Shown here: piece by piece, positions 1 through 8,354 of the stretch
Layout of the letters: each line of letters begins with the position of its first letter
How positions within the stretch are numbered: position 1 is the first letter of the stretch
Notes under the pieces: model-generated
Told to the model about the DNA's origin: nothing
Seen by the model: only the letters and a program-made list of their open reading frames with translations
Databases searched by the model: none
NCBI RefSeq assembly: GCF_927312905.1
Contig: NZ_CAKMHQ010000048.1
Coordinates: 1-64,000 of the forward strand
DNA from: Candidatus Nitrotoga sp. 1052
GTDB taxonomy: Bacteria; Pseudomonadota; Gammaproteobacteria; Burkholderiales; Gallionellaceae
Direction of reading: 5' to 3'
Length of the DNA stretch: 64,000 bases
Position numbers and translations under genes: made by a program

Positions 1-1251
1 CGGCAATACCAGGTGGCTGGCAGAATTAACGGGTAGCCCGACAGGCTGCTAGGCGTCGGCACCCGTCAGGTGCGGCGGTTGTCCAAGCGATATCGGGCGG
101 AAGGCCTGGGTGGATTGGTCAGCAAGAAGCGCGGTAGAGCCTCAAACCGGCGGTTGGATGAAGCCGCACGTACGACGGCCATTGAACTCATCGGCACACA
201 CTACCGGGACTTCGGGCCGACGCTGGCTAACGAGAAACTCGCCGAACTGCACGGCATTCAACTGTCCGTCGAGAGTACCCGCTAGTTGATGATTGGGGCG
301 GGCTACTGGCGCACCAGAAGAGGCGGTACGGTGTGCACGCATCCAATGCGTGAGCGCCGCGCCCGGTTTGGCGAACTGATCCAGATAGACGGCAGCCCCC
401 ACGACTGGTTTGAAGGGCGCGGGGAATATTGCACGCTGCTGGTGTTCATTGATGATGCCACCGGGCGGCTGACGCAACTGCGCTTCACCCCGACCGAGAC
501 CACGCTGGGCTACATGCGGGTATTGCACGATCACATATGGACACATGGCGCGCCAGCGGCACTCTACAGCGACAGGCACAGCGTCTTCCACATCAATGCC
601 AAAGATGCTGACCCGGAGGCTGAAACGCAGTTCGCCCGCGCCGCACGTGAACTGGGTATTGAATGTATCCCGGCCAACACCCCGCAGGCCAAGGGTCGCG
701 TGGAGCGCGCCAACCAGACCTTGCAGGATCGGTTGGTCAAGGAAATGCGGCTGGCTGGCATAAACGATATGGACAGCGCCAACGCATGGCTGCCGGGCTA
801 CATTGCGGACTACAACCGGCGCTTTGCGGTGGTGCCAAAAGACCCGTCTGATGCGCATCTGGCCTACCCGGGCACCTCGGCAGAACTGGTGCGCACCTTG
901 TCAGTTCAGATGACGAGAACGCTGTCGAAGAACCTCTCATGTCAGTATGAGAACCAGTTACTGCAAATAAAAACCACGGGCACAGGGCTGGGGCTGCGGG
1001 GAGCGAAGGTCACGGTGCACGAACACTTTGACGGGAGAAAAGAGTTGCTATGGAAAAAGCGTCAACTGGCCTATACCGTGATGGACAAACCACGGCGTCA
1101 GACGCCCGTAGCAGACAGCAAATCAGTTAATGCGCGGGTGGATAAAGCGATGGTACGGCGTGATACGGGGCACAAACCCGCTCCGAGTCATCCTTGGAGA
1201 AACATACCTATCGGTAAGCTTGCCAACGATGGGCGGTGCGCAACTTTGTAG
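1..1251 (+). pseudogene. ISNCY/IS481-like DDE transposase, interrupted by amber codons
   Basis: Reading frame 1 runs from the window start to the TAG before 1252 and encodes an HTH segment (RQVRRLSKRYR, about 66-98) followed by an integrase-type DDE core: IDGSPHDWF near 388, a second Asp in LYSDRHS near 562, and the Glu in QAKGRVERANQ near 688. The C-terminal tail is basic. Two in-frame TAG codons break it, at 34-36 and 283-285. The second sits where relatives carry Gln, so a CAG to TAG change is the simplest explanation. A distal part alone (286-1251) could still be translated from TTG/ATG but would lack the HTH. The last 78 codons recur in inverted orientation at 5800-6036. Family assignment is from remembered motif style, so ISNCY versus IS481 is not certain. 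Confidence 0.75.
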
Positions 1252-1322
1252 CAAAGGGAAAATAGGGTAAAGCGGACATTTCTACTTTGCAGAAAGGTGG
1301 ACATTTCTATTTGGCGTTGACA
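1..1322 (+). mobile_element. ISNCY/IS481-like insertion sequence, left part outside window
   Basis: The element is seen from its interior to its right end. The right terminus reads GGCGTTGACA at 1313-1322, the complement of the TGTCAACG that opens the inverted fragment at 5729, so the boundary comes from comparing the two copies. About 60 bp between the transposase stop and the end hold two short direct repeats of a GGACATTTCTA motif (about 1274 and 1299), probably transposase-binding sites. The left end lies outside the window. The transposase is broken (see its own entry), so the copy looks inactive. Confidence 0.75.
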
Positions 1323-1481
1323 GCTAAACAGAAATAAGAGATGGGCAAGCGAAAACCTAGATCGATTAATTCTAGAATTTTGAAATTGAAATTTCTAAAG
1401 TAGCCGCGTTGTGTTGCCAAGCATTTCTCAGCGCGCCTTACAATTCTGCAGTCATTTTACACAACCATCGGATTGATATTA

Positions 1482-1619
1482 ATGGTAGACGGTTTTCCCT
1501 ATCACGAAGCGTTCTCGCGCATGTCCAGCCTCGGAAAACCCAAAGCCGATATCATGGCGGCCTTGGCCAAAGACATCAATCCTGACCCTCGATATCAAAA
1601 TTTTCCCGCAAGGGATTAG
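1482..1619 (+). CDS. Short ORF, 45 aa, unknown
   Basis: ATG at 1482 opens a 45-residue frame ending in TAG at 1617-1619. The predicted peptide begins MVDGFPYHEAFSRMSSLGKP and is mildly amphipathic, without a signal peptide or membrane segment. No clear Shine-Dalgarno is visible and I do not recognise a family. It could be the 5' stub of a larger gene disrupted during the local IS activity, since coding-like composition stops abruptly at the first motif copy. Treat it as tentative. Confidence 0.25.
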   Translation: MVDGFPYHEAFSRMSSLGKPKADIMAALAKDINPDPRYQNFPARD

Positions 1620-1630
1620 CGAAAATAATT

Positions 1631-1647
1631 TGTCGGAATTTTTTACA
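1631..1647. promoter_or_regulatory. 17-bp TGTCGG-T-rich-ACA motif, copy 1
   Basis: TGTCGGAATTTTTTACA. It matches 2064-2080 in 15 of 17 positions and 4373-4389 in 14 of 17. The third copy lies about 65 bp upstream of a -24/-12 promoter for a PEP-CTERM gene, the distance expected for an enhancer. No good -24/-12 sequence follows this copy, so it may be an orphan left by a deleted target gene. Confidence 0.45.
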
Positions 1648-2063
1648 GACGTTGACATCTATGTGGATGGCTTGGATTTTTTCGTCTTTGCGATTCAACT
1701 ATAGGGCATTTCTATAAATCCGTCGTCAGAGTAACGGATTCGCTGTGATTCGGTCAGTTTTCTGTTTTTCTGAATTCGAACGCAATTTGCGATTTTTGAG
1801 TCGATTTTTGGGCTCAATTGATTTCTATAGTGGACCCCGTTTTCCGGACAGTGAATTAAGATGGCAGCCTGCGTTTGCTTAATGCCTGTGTGCAGCACGC
1901 ACCCATAAGGCATGCGGTGCTTTGTTAAGAAGCATAAAATCTATTGATTGAAAGCTTGGCAATAGTGCGCGTCCATGTATGACCCAAACGCGCATTTCTT
2001 ACAGCGCGAGGCCGTTACATGCAGCTGAGAACTATATCCGCACTGGCACACACGTCAAGTGGT

Positions 2064-2080
2064 TGTCGGAAAATTTTACA
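2064..2080. promoter_or_regulatory. 17-bp TGTCGG-T-rich-ACA motif, copy 2
   Basis: TGTCGGAAAATTTTACA lies about 140 bp before the glycosyltransferase start at 2220. It is the second member of the three-copy motif set (1631, 2064, 4373). Its position upstream of the surface-polysaccharide genes suggests it could serve as an activator site for them, but I could not find a convincing sigma-54 core between it and 2220. Confidence 0.45.
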
Positions 2081-2219
2081 CCGCTCCATGACAAGCGCGT
2101 ATGCGCCGGCTTTGTGCGGAACGCAAAGGGATGCACACTACACCCGGTCCAACTACCATTTCTCGAATGATACAAAATAGTTCTCGTGCTATGATTCCAA
2201 TTTTCTGTGAGCGAGCGTA

Positions 2220-3431
2220 ATGCAAGCCCGAGACAAGCCGGTCATTCTTTTTATTGCCGAAGCAGTCACACTGGCACATTTCGCGCGTATTGTAACGCTG
2301 GCGAAGGCGCTCGACCCGACTGCATATGAAGTCATTGTTGCCTCCGATCCTCGTTACACCGATCTGGACGCACCGCTTAGCTGTGCGTTCTATCCCCTGC
2401 GCTCTATCCCCTCCGCCGAATTCGCGCAAGCCCTCGCCCAAGGCAAGCCGCTTTACGATGTTGAAAAGCTCACCCGCTATGTCGAAGAAGATCTCGCGCT
2501 GATCAAGCACTTCAAGCCTGACCTCATTGTCGGCGACTTTCGCTTGTCGTTGGCGGTCAGCGCACCCCTAACGGGGGTTCCCTACGCTGCCGTAGTCAAT
2601 GCCTACTGGAGTCCCTATGCCGACATTGCCTATCCTATCCCAGATTTACCCATGACCCGGTTTTTGGGTGTGCGCTTCGCGCAAAGACTATTCGATGCGG
2701 CAAGACCCATCGCATTCGCCCTGCACGCACGCCCGCTTAATCAGGTGCGCCGTCGATACAACCTGCCCCCTCTGGGACATGATTTGAGAACCGCCTACAC
2801 CTGGGGCGATTACACCCTCTATGCCGATGTACCTGAATTAGTGCCAACACAGCCTGTGCCAGCCAATCACCGTTATCTTGGCCCGCCGCTCTGGTCTGCC
2901 CGCGCGCCCCTACCGAACTGGTGGGGACACCTTCCTGAAGACAAACCCGTGGCATTGTTGACTCTAGGTAGCTCGGGCACAGCTGACCTATTGCCGATGG
3001 CCGTATCCGCCCTGTCTGAACTGCCGATCACCGTGATAACCGCCACCGCTGGCAAAATTGACCTGCCAGACGTGCCCGCCAATGCCTTCGTGGCAGATTA
3101 TCTGCCGCTGGATGTCGCCACTCGGCGCGCAAGCTTGGTCATCTGCAATGGCGGCAGCCTGACCACCTATCAAGCACTTGCATCCGGAACGCCCATTCTA
3201 GGAATTTGCTCCAATATGGATCAACTGCTAAACATGAGCGCCATCGAACGTCTGGGTGCGGGCTTATCCATGCGGGCAGCGCGTGTCCGACCCGCCCAAC
3301 TGAAAGAGGCCGTCCGTACCCTGCTTGAAATCCCCACCTTCACCCATGCAGCCGAGCAGGCGGGTGAGCGTTTCAGACAATTTGACGCCGGGCAACGTTT
3401 TCGAGCATTCATTTCGGAAGTTTTGGGTTAG
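2220..3431 (+). CDS. GT1/MGT-family glycosyltransferase
   Basis: The 403-residue protein has the two-Rossmann layout of UDP-glucuronosyltransferase-like (GT1) enzymes. Its N-terminal acceptor half begins VILFIAEAVTLAHFARIV. The C-terminal donor half shows VALLTLGSSG (about residue 242), a VADYLPL segment near 288 and the nucleotide-sugar signature ICNGGSLTTYQALASGTPIL near residue 305. Such enzymes transfer sugar from a nucleotide donor to lipids or small acceptors in the cytoplasm. The gene lies 24 bp before a hexapeptide acyltransferase on the same strand and upstream of a PEP-CTERM protein, which suggests decoration of a glycolipid or exopolysaccharide. ATG at 2220 is used; the ribosome site is weak (GAGCG). 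Acceptor and donor cannot be read from sequence. Confidence 0.8.
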   Translation: MQARDKPVILFIAEAVTLAHFARIVTLAKALDPTAYEVIVASDPRYTDLDAPLSCAFYPLRSIPSAEFAQALAQGKPLYDVEKLTRYVEEDLALIKHFKPDLIVGDFRLSLAVSAPLTGVPYAAVVNAYWSPYADIAYPIPDLPMTRFLGVRFAQRLFDAARPIAFALHARPLNQVRRRYNLPPLGHDLRTAYTWGDYTLYADVPELVPTQPVPANHRYLGPPLWSARAPLPNWWGHLPEDKPVALLTLGSSGTADLLPMAVSALSELPITVITATAGKIDLPDVPANAFVADYLPLDVATRRASLVICNGGSLTTYQALASGTPILGICSNMDQLLNMSAIERLGAGLSMRAARVRPAQLKEAVRTLLEIPTFTHAAEQAGERFRQFDAGQRFRAFISEVLG

Positions 3432-3455
3432 TCAAGCCTGATTGGAAGGAAAGTT

Positions 3456-4127
3456 ATGCGCAAAATAGGCATCGCGGAAATACTGGTATTTTCGATACTG
3501 TTCGTGGCCGTGATCGGATTGGCGACAGCAAGTAGCTATCTTCTTTTTGGCCGGATGCCGCTAGGTGAATTTCGGGGCATAATACTTATCGCTGGGGTGA
3601 TTGTCCTGATATATGCTTATGCACTGATTGCGTACCGCCTGTTCATGTTCTTCATACCCCTGCGAGAGGGTGAAATCGCGGAAAAGTCGCGAGACGAATT
3701 TGGCTACCATATACACTTGCTGTTCAATCTAATTTTGTTCTATTCACTGATGCGCAGCGGTGCCATTCCCGTACCCCTTATGCGACTGATCTACTTGGCC
3801 TTGGGGGCTCGCCTCGGCGCAAACACTTACAGTTCGGGCATTATCTTTGATCCGCTCTTAGTAGATATTGGCGCCAATTCGATTGTCGGCCAATTCGCCT
3901 TACTCGTGCCACATGTCATCGAGGGCAAGCGCCTGGCACACTACAAAATAAGCATCGGGGATAACGTGACAATTGGGGCGCATGCAGTTGTGCTTGCTGA
4001 CGTTTCTATTAAGGATAATGCGATTATCGCAATAGGGGCGGTTGTGTGCAAAGGCACCAAGATTGGACCAAACGAAGTATGGGGAGGGATTCCTGCTCGA
4101 CTCCTCTATACCAAATCGTCCGATTAA
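3456..4127 (+). CDS. Membrane-anchored hexapeptide-repeat acyltransferase
   Basis: This protein has 223 residues. The first part carries hydrophobic helices (about residues 8-30, 40-62 and 85-105). The C-terminal 90 residues form a left-handed beta-helix of hexapeptide repeats (IGANSIVGQFALLVP, IGDNVTIGAHAVVLADVSI, IAIGAVVCKGTKIG) ending in the usual WGGIPAR cap. Such proteins acetylate or succinylate sugars, typically exopolysaccharide precursors at the cytoplasmic face of the membrane. AGGAA just upstream supports the ATG at 3456. It follows the glycosyltransferase by 24 bp and is very likely co-transcribed with it. The substrate is unknown. Confidence 0.75.
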   Translation: MRKIGIAEILVFSILFVAVIGLATASSYLLFGRMPLGEFRGIILIAGVIVLIYAYALIAYRLFMFFIPLREGEIAEKSRDEFGYHIHLLFNLILFYSLMRSGAIPVPLMRLIYLALGARLGANTYSSGIIFDPLLVDIGANSIVGQFALLVPHVIEGKRLAHYKISIGDNVTIGAHAVVLADVSIKDNAIIAIGAVVCKGTKIGPNEVWGGIPARLLYTKSSD

Positions 4128-4452
4128 GGTTTTTTTACAGGGATTCCTGGTCTGACCTTGTTACGCATAGTCGTGAGAAAAGTGCTGAGCAGACCATGGG
4201 CCATGTTCGTTTCTAGATCTAGGGCTGCAACGCCAGCATTACGGGTACGACAGATGGTGAGGTCGCGGCCCTTGGGCGCTTTCATTCCAATTGATAGGGT
4301 ATCCCCCAGTTCCTCTGCATCGTTGGATGACGAATAGGTTATGAATGCCTGGTATTTAAATCAGTTCCTAATTGTCGAGTTTTTTTACATTACCTTGCAG
4401 AAAACAAATACGAAAATCAGTAACATTATGTATAATAATACATTATATTTTA
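4128..4452. other. Intergenic region upstream of the PEP-CTERM gene
   Basis: No secure gene. On the minus strand a 53-codon frame (4124-4285, beginning MKAPKGRDLTICRTRN) reads through and overlaps the stop of the acyltransferase; I cannot place it in a family and regard it as a possible relic. The A+T-rich 4373-4450 part holds a 17-bp regulatory motif and a short palindrome TGTATAATAATACA at 4431-4444, just before the -24 element. Confidence 0.4.
4373..4389. promoter_or_regulatory. Putative enhancer site (17-bp motif, copy 3) of the PEP-CTERM gene
   Basis: TGTCGAGTTTTTTTACA lies 64 bp upstream of the -24 element at 4453. PEP-CTERM genes of floc-forming betaproteobacteria are known to depend on RpoN and the PrsK/PrsR two-component system. 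A repeated motif at enhancer distance fits a PrsR-type binding site. The link to PrsR is inference; no prsK or prsR gene is in the window. Confidence 0.5.
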
Positions 4453-4468
4453 TGGCACGAAATCTGCT
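4453..4468 (+). promoter_or_regulatory. Sigma-54 (-24/-12) promoter
   Basis: TGGCACG at 4453-4459, a four-base spacer, then CTGCT at 4464-4468. This fits TGGCACG-N4-TTGCW with a single mismatch and exact GG-to-GC spacing. The transcript would start about 12 bp downstream and give a leader of roughly 70 nt to the AAGGAG ribosome site of the gene at 4548. Confidence 0.75.
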
Positions 4469-4547
4469 TATGTATAGGTGAAACGAGGAATTATTTCTCG
4501 TTACTGCAACACCCTAAGATTCATCTTAAATATTAAGGAGAAAGAAA

Positions 4548-5555
4548 ATGAAGAGATTAATACTTGCCTCTGCCATCGCCATGTCGATAGGGGTTACTGC
4601 CGCTAATGCAACAAGCGTTGTTAATATCGATCCTGATGGTATAGTTGTCGGGGATCCATCTCTAGCCGTTGGTGCACTAGGATGGGGAAACGGAAATGCG
4701 ATATCTGTCCCGCGGACTAATACTTTAGACGACACCTTTCAAACCTACGCCCACGTTGGTTTGGACGCCTTCATTGATCCAAATGGCACCCCCATTGGGG
4801 GCTTGAACCTAAACAATGCGGGGGGGTATGAGTGGACCATGGTCACTGGTTTCCAAGAGGTGGTGTCATCTCATTCTGGTACAATACCAAACGATACCGC
4901 TACTTTTAAGGTGATACCGGGTGGAAACAACTTTTTCAAAATTTATTACGATGTATTAAGGAATGCGGATAATCTGACCGGTAAGGGCTTTAATAATGGG
5001 ACTCTGATCCTCTCCGGCACGGTTCTACCATTCGATATTACAACAGGCTATGGCGCCAGTTCTTTCAACACAACTGGTGGGTGCACAATAGATCCTATTA
5101 CTGGCGCGATCGTATCTTGCGGAAAACTGGATAGCTTCTTAACTAATAACTATCCGAATATTCAATCCGTGTCCGGTAATGGTTCTAGCCAATTACAGAT
5201 TGATGTTGGATTCGCCCACCCCGACTTTTTCAAGGCAGGATTAAGTTTACTCTCTGTAAATTTTGATACATTTCAGAATTTGCCTTATAGCCAGCAAAAC
5301 CCTTCTTCCAACTTCTTTGACGGTACCAGTTACTTTTGCGGTGCGGGCCCTATTACTTCAGGCACGGCTGCTCAAACTGCCGAACAGTGTGCCGCCAACA
5401 CATTGGGTTCCATCAACGGAATTAATGGTGAAAATATTGCGTTCCAAGTGCGCGGTACCAGTAGCTTCAATGTGCCTGAGCCGGCTTCCTTGGCTCTCTT
5501 GGGTATCGGTCTGAGCTGTCTTGGCTTTGCGCGTCGTCGCAAGTCACGCTCTTAA
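4548..5555 (+). CDS. PEP-CTERM sorting-domain protein (PepA-like, flocculation-associated type)
   Basis: This 335-residue secreted protein starts with a Sec signal peptide (MKRLILASAIAMSIGVTAAN, cleavage near ANA-TS). It ends with a classical exosortase signal: the motif VPEPASLALL, a hydrophobic helix, then the basic tail RRRKSRS. The mature part is Gly/Asn/Thr-rich and beta-prone with a few Cys, as in floc-associated PEP-CTERM proteins. Exosortase (EpsH) processes such proteins at the inner membrane before export with exopolysaccharide. AAGGAG lies 8 bp before the ATG. A sigma-54 promoter and a possible enhancer lie upstream, and a terminator follows. The PepA-like label rests on overall style and is less sure than the PEP-CTERM call. 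Confidence 0.85.
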   Translation: MKRLILASAIAMSIGVTAANATSVVNIDPDGIVVGDPSLAVGALGWGNGNAISVPRTNTLDDTFQTYAHVGLDAFIDPNGTPIGGLNLNNAGGYEWTMVTGFQEVVSSHSGTIPNDTATFKVIPGGNNFFKIYYDVLRNADNLTGKGFNNGTLILSGTVLPFDITTGYGASSFNTTGGCTIDPITGAIVSCGKLDSFLTNNYPNIQSVSGNGSSQLQIDVGFAHPDFFKAGLSLLSVNFDTFQNLPYSQQNPSSNFFDGTSYFCGAGPITSGTAAQTAEQCAANTLGSINGINGENIAFQVRGTSSFNVPEPASLALLGIGLSCLGFARRRKSRS

Positions 5556-5577
5556 TAAGAAAGCTTAACCCTTATCA

Positions 5578-5607
5578 GAGAAAGGGGGCTATCGCCCCCC
5601 TTTTTTT
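5578..5607 (+). terminator. Rho-independent terminator after the PEP-CTERM gene
   Basis: A G-rich arm AAAGGGGGC, the short loop TATC and the arm GCCCCCC are followed by seven T. It starts about 25 bp after the stop codon. The A-tract that follows could let it act in both directions. Confidence 0.85.
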
Positions 5608-5627
5608 AAAAAAAAGGGGACAAGTCT

Positions 5628-5719
5628 CAATACTGTTCGGTTAATAAAATTAAGTTAAATAAAATCAACGTACTGAACAGCAAAATCACTCCGTCAAGCG
5701 CGCTATCCGAACAGTATTG
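5628..5719. repeat. 92-bp terminal-inverted-repeat element (MITE-like)
   Basis: The ends are exact inverted repeats of 13 bp, CAATACTGTTCGG at 5628-5640 and CCGAACAGTATTG at 5707-5719. The A+T-rich inside has no ORF. CAAGTCT occurs directly on both sides (about 5621-5627 and 5723-5729), consistent with a target duplication or with a larger IS end (GGGACAAGTCTCAATACTG-style ends are common to some IS families). It sits between the terminator and the inverted ISNCY fragment. Confidence 0.55.
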
Positions 5720-5728
5720 GGTCAAGTC

Positions 5729-6055
5729 TGTCAACGCTAAATAGAAATGTCCACTTTTCTGCAAAGTAGAAATGTCCTCTTTACCCTATTTTCCCTTTGC
5801 TACAAAGTTGCGCACCGCCCATCGTTGGCAAGCTTACCGATAGGTATGTTTCTCCAAGGATGACTCGGAGCGGGTTTGTGCCCCGTATCACGCCGTACCA
5901 TCGCTTTATCCACCCGCGCATTAACTGATTTGCTGTCTGCTACGGGCGTCTGACGCCGTGGTTTGTCCATCACGGTATAGGCCAGTTGACGCTTTTTCCA
6001 TAGCAACTCTTTTCTCCCGTCAAAGTGTTCGTGCACCGTGACCTTCGCTCCCCGC
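5729..6055 (-). mobile_element. Inverted 3' fragment of the ISNCY/IS481-like element
   Basis: From TGTCAACG at 5729 the sequence is the reverse complement of 1322 back to about 1000, nearly identical, including the last 78 transposase codons (stop near 5800, ATG-like start at 6036). Homology stops after CGCTCCCCGC at about 6055, seven bases before the IS3 element begins, so the rest of the copy was lost, probably when the IS3 element inserted or through a later deletion. The two ISNCY right ends face each other across the PEP-CTERM locus. Confidence 0.8.
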
Positions 6056-6114
6056 CCCCTGTGTCAGGCTAGTTGTCGCCTCAAAAAATATAACTTTGAG
6101 GGAAGGAGACAACA

Positions 6115-6600
6115 ATGGGAAAACGTTATTCACAAGCATTTATCGAGCAGGCGTTAATCAAGGTATATTCGCGTGGAGAGCGGACGATACAGTCGGTCGC
6201 GGAAGAGCTGAATGTGAACTGTCATACGGTAAAAAATTGGATGAAAAGAAAAAAAGCGAGCACGGTCGGCTTGTTGGTGACCAAAGAGCGTCGCCCGCAG
6301 GATTGGACGACCGAACAGCAGTTGGTGGCGTTGCATGAAACGCATAGTCTGACGGGTGAAGCCTTGCAGACATGGTGTCGTGAAAACGGCTTATTTACCC
6401 ATCATTTATCCAGCTGGAAAACAGCTTTTTGCGAGGACACAAAGGTTGCATCGGGAACGCGTGAAATACGGATATTGAAAGATGAAAATGAGCAACTCAA
6501 GCGTGAATTAATCCGCAAAGAGCGTGCGTTGGCGGAGGCAGCTGCATTGCTGATCCTACAAAAAAAGTTCCGCGCGCTCTGGGAGGACGAGGTCAAATGA
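6115..6600 (+). CDS. IS3-family transposase OrfA
   Basis: This 161-residue protein has an N-terminal helix-turn-helix (KRYSQAFIEQALIKVYSRG, with AEELNVNCHTVKNWMKR as the recognition part). A long charged leucine-zipper-like helix (about residues 110-145, EIRILKDENEQLKRELIRKE) follows; in IS3 elements this mediates OrfA/OrfAB multimerisation. GGGAAGGAGA lies just before the ATG. Its stop overlaps the ATG of orfB (ATGA at 6597). In active elements OrfA regulates transposition and is fused to OrfB by frameshifting; here orfB is broken. Confidence 0.8.
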   Translation: MGKRYSQAFIEQALIKVYSRGERTIQSVAEELNVNCHTVKNWMKRKKASTVGLLVTKERRPQDWTTEQQLVALHETHSLTGEALQTWCRENGLFTHHLSSWKTAFCEDTKVASGTREIRILKDENEQLKRELIRKERALAEAAALLILQKKFRALWEDEVK

Positions 6601-7669
6601 CTTCTCTTGCAGAGCGCAGTCAGATCATCACCTTGGTGCAGGAAGCCATGAATTCCGGCGCACTCCAGGATCGTGCCTGTACGGTTATCAACTTTAACGC
6701 ACGCACGTTGCAGCGCTGGCAGGTTGATCAGTAGCTGGGCGATCAACGCCCCTGTCGGACACAAACACCAACAAACAAGCTCAGTGTGTGGGAGCGTAAA
6801 CACATATTGACGGTTGCCAATTCGGACGAATTCGGTAGCCTGCCACCCAGTCAGATCGTGCCGATATTGGCGGATCGAGGGGAGTACATCGATTCTGAAT
6901 CAACGTCTTATCGCATCCTGAGAGCCGAGAACTTTCTCCGGCATCGGGGTGCCGAACGACCCGCACAACGCCGTCACAAACCGCGTGCCTCGGCGGAACC
7001 GCGCCCAATCAGTTGTTCAGTTGGGACATCACTTACCTGCCGACGCCGGTGAAAGGCATCTATTTTTACCTGTATTTGTTCATGGATATTTTTAGCCGGA
7101 AAGTTGTCGGCTGGCAGATTTATGATGCTGAAAGCAGTGAGCTGGCGAGCGATGTTATGCGTGATATTTGCGCACGGGAAGCCATCAAACCGGATCAGGT
7201 GGTACTACATTCGGACAATGGCAATCCGATGAAAGGCGCCACGATGCTGGCTACCTTGCAAGCACTGGGCGTCGCGCCGTGGTTTAGTCGTCCGGCGGTT
7301 AGCAACGATAATCCCTATTCAGAATCGCTGTTCAAGACCTTAAAATACCGACCTGCTTATCCGCGCCGGGCGTTTGAAAGTATGCTCGCTGCAAGGCAAT
7401 GGGTTGGCTTATTTGTGCAATGGTACAACGAAGAACACCGACACAGCGCCATCAACTTTGTGACCCCGGCAGAGCGCCATGCTGGCCTCGACACGGCATT
7501 ATTGGAGAAGCGTGCCATCGTCTACGAGGCGGCAAAGAACAGATGCCCTGAACGTTGGAGCGGGGCCACACGAAATTGGCAGCCGATTCTCGTTGTGCAC
7601 CTGAATCCGGATCAACACATTAAAGACGAACATAAAAAAGGAGATTTAGCGCACAAAATTGCAGCATGA
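6597..7669 (+). pseudogene. IS3-family transposase OrfB, amber codon plus frameshift
   Basis: ATG at 6597 starts a frame that hits TAG at 6732-6734, in a place reading QVDQ-stop-LGDQRPCR, where Gln is expected. After it the same frame continues to about 7005 (ILTVANSDEFGSLPPSQIVPIL). A one-base shift near 7003-7012 then moves coding into the frame of 7013-7669. That part holds the DDE core: WDITYLPTP, LHSDNGNPMKGATM and SNDNPYSESLFKTLKY, with the D-35-E spacing typical of IS3. The product ends with HRHSAINFVTPAERH and a C-terminal RNW segment. Two independent lesions make it inactive. Confidence 0.8.
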
Positions 7670-7702
7670 ACAAAAGCATTCAGGCGACAACTAGCTTGAC
7701 AA

Positions 7703-8350
7703 TCACCGCTCAGAGGCGTGAATGTAATCCGCCCCAATCAGGTATGGAGTACGGATATCACGTACATCCGCCTGGCGCGCGGATTCGTGTACTTGGTGGC
7801 CGTGATTGACTGGTACTCGCGTAAAGTGCTGTCGTGGCGGTTATCGAATACACTGGATAGTGTGTTCTGTGTGGACTGTCTGGAGCAGGCATTACAGACA
7901 TATGGAACACCTGAGATATTCAACACCGATCAAGGCTGCCAGTTCACCAGCGAAGCGTTTACTGGCGTGCTCAAGGGTCACGGTATTGCCATCAGCATAG
8001 ATGGGCGTGGCAGGGCACTGGATAACATCTTTGTGGAACGGCTCTGGCGTAGCGTCAAACACGAAGACGTGTATTTGAAAGGCTATGCCACGATGTCTGA
8101 ATTGCTGATAGGTTTGGCAGAATACTTCGTGCATTACAACACAGAAAGACCGCACCAATCACTGGGCTACGAAACACCGGGTCATGTATACCGTACAGGA
8201 AGTGGTGGCGGCGCAAGGATTGTGGACAAATACTGTGAGAAAGAAAAAGCTCACCCAGAAATTGAAGCAAAAAAAACCAAAAACCGGGGCAGCGCCGTTC
8301 CGCTGCTTGAAGAAGGTTACCCTCTTAAACTCAGTGCATTATTGTCTTGA
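7703..8350 (+). pseudogene. 5'-truncated IS3-family OrfB (different subgroup)
   Basis: Coding begins abruptly at the right border of the neighbouring element with SPLRGVNVIRPNQVWSTDIT, which corresponds to the middle of an IS3 OrfB. It continues with the DDE core: DITYIRLARG, FNTDQGCQFTS and the Glu in RALDNIFVERLWRSVKHEDV, then ERPHQSLGYETP. It runs to a stop at 8350. The N-terminal half was removed by the insertion at 6062-7701. Weak starts (GTG 7718) exist but a functional transposase is unlikely. Its subgroup differs from that of the inserted element. Confidence 0.75.
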
Positions 8351-8354
8351 CGGA

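Larger units (their letters stand above)
1323..2219. other. Intergenic region with IS3 end relic and PEP-CTERM-type motifs
   Basis: No long convincing gene is seen here. Three things stand out. A 45-codon ORF lies at 1482-1619. Two copies of a 17-bp motif lie at 1631-1647 and 2064-2080. A 20-bp stretch at 1831-1850 (TGGACCCCGTTTTCCGG...) resembles the end of an IS3-family element and is not followed by a transposase. Other reading frames look random. The region is A+T-rich compared with the glycosyltransferase that follows and is probably debris of disrupted accessory genes. Confidence 0.5.
6062..7701 (+). mobile_element. IS3-family insertion sequence, about 1640 bp
   Basis: Terminal inverted repeats are TGTCAGGCTAGTTGTCGCC at 6062-6080 and the complement of TGTCAAGCTAGTTGTCGCC at 7683-7701 (18 of 19 matching), with TG...CA ends. 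It encodes OrfA and a broken OrfB. The flanking triplets differ (CTG on the left, ATC on the right), so no target duplication remains, in line with later rearrangement. On the left it abuts the truncated ISNCY copy and on the right it cuts into another IS3 OrfB. Confidence 0.8.

Noticed and set aside
142-858. Long minus-strand ORF (238 codons) opposite the first transposase
   Set aside because: It is antisense to a recognisable DDE transposase frame and has no family features.
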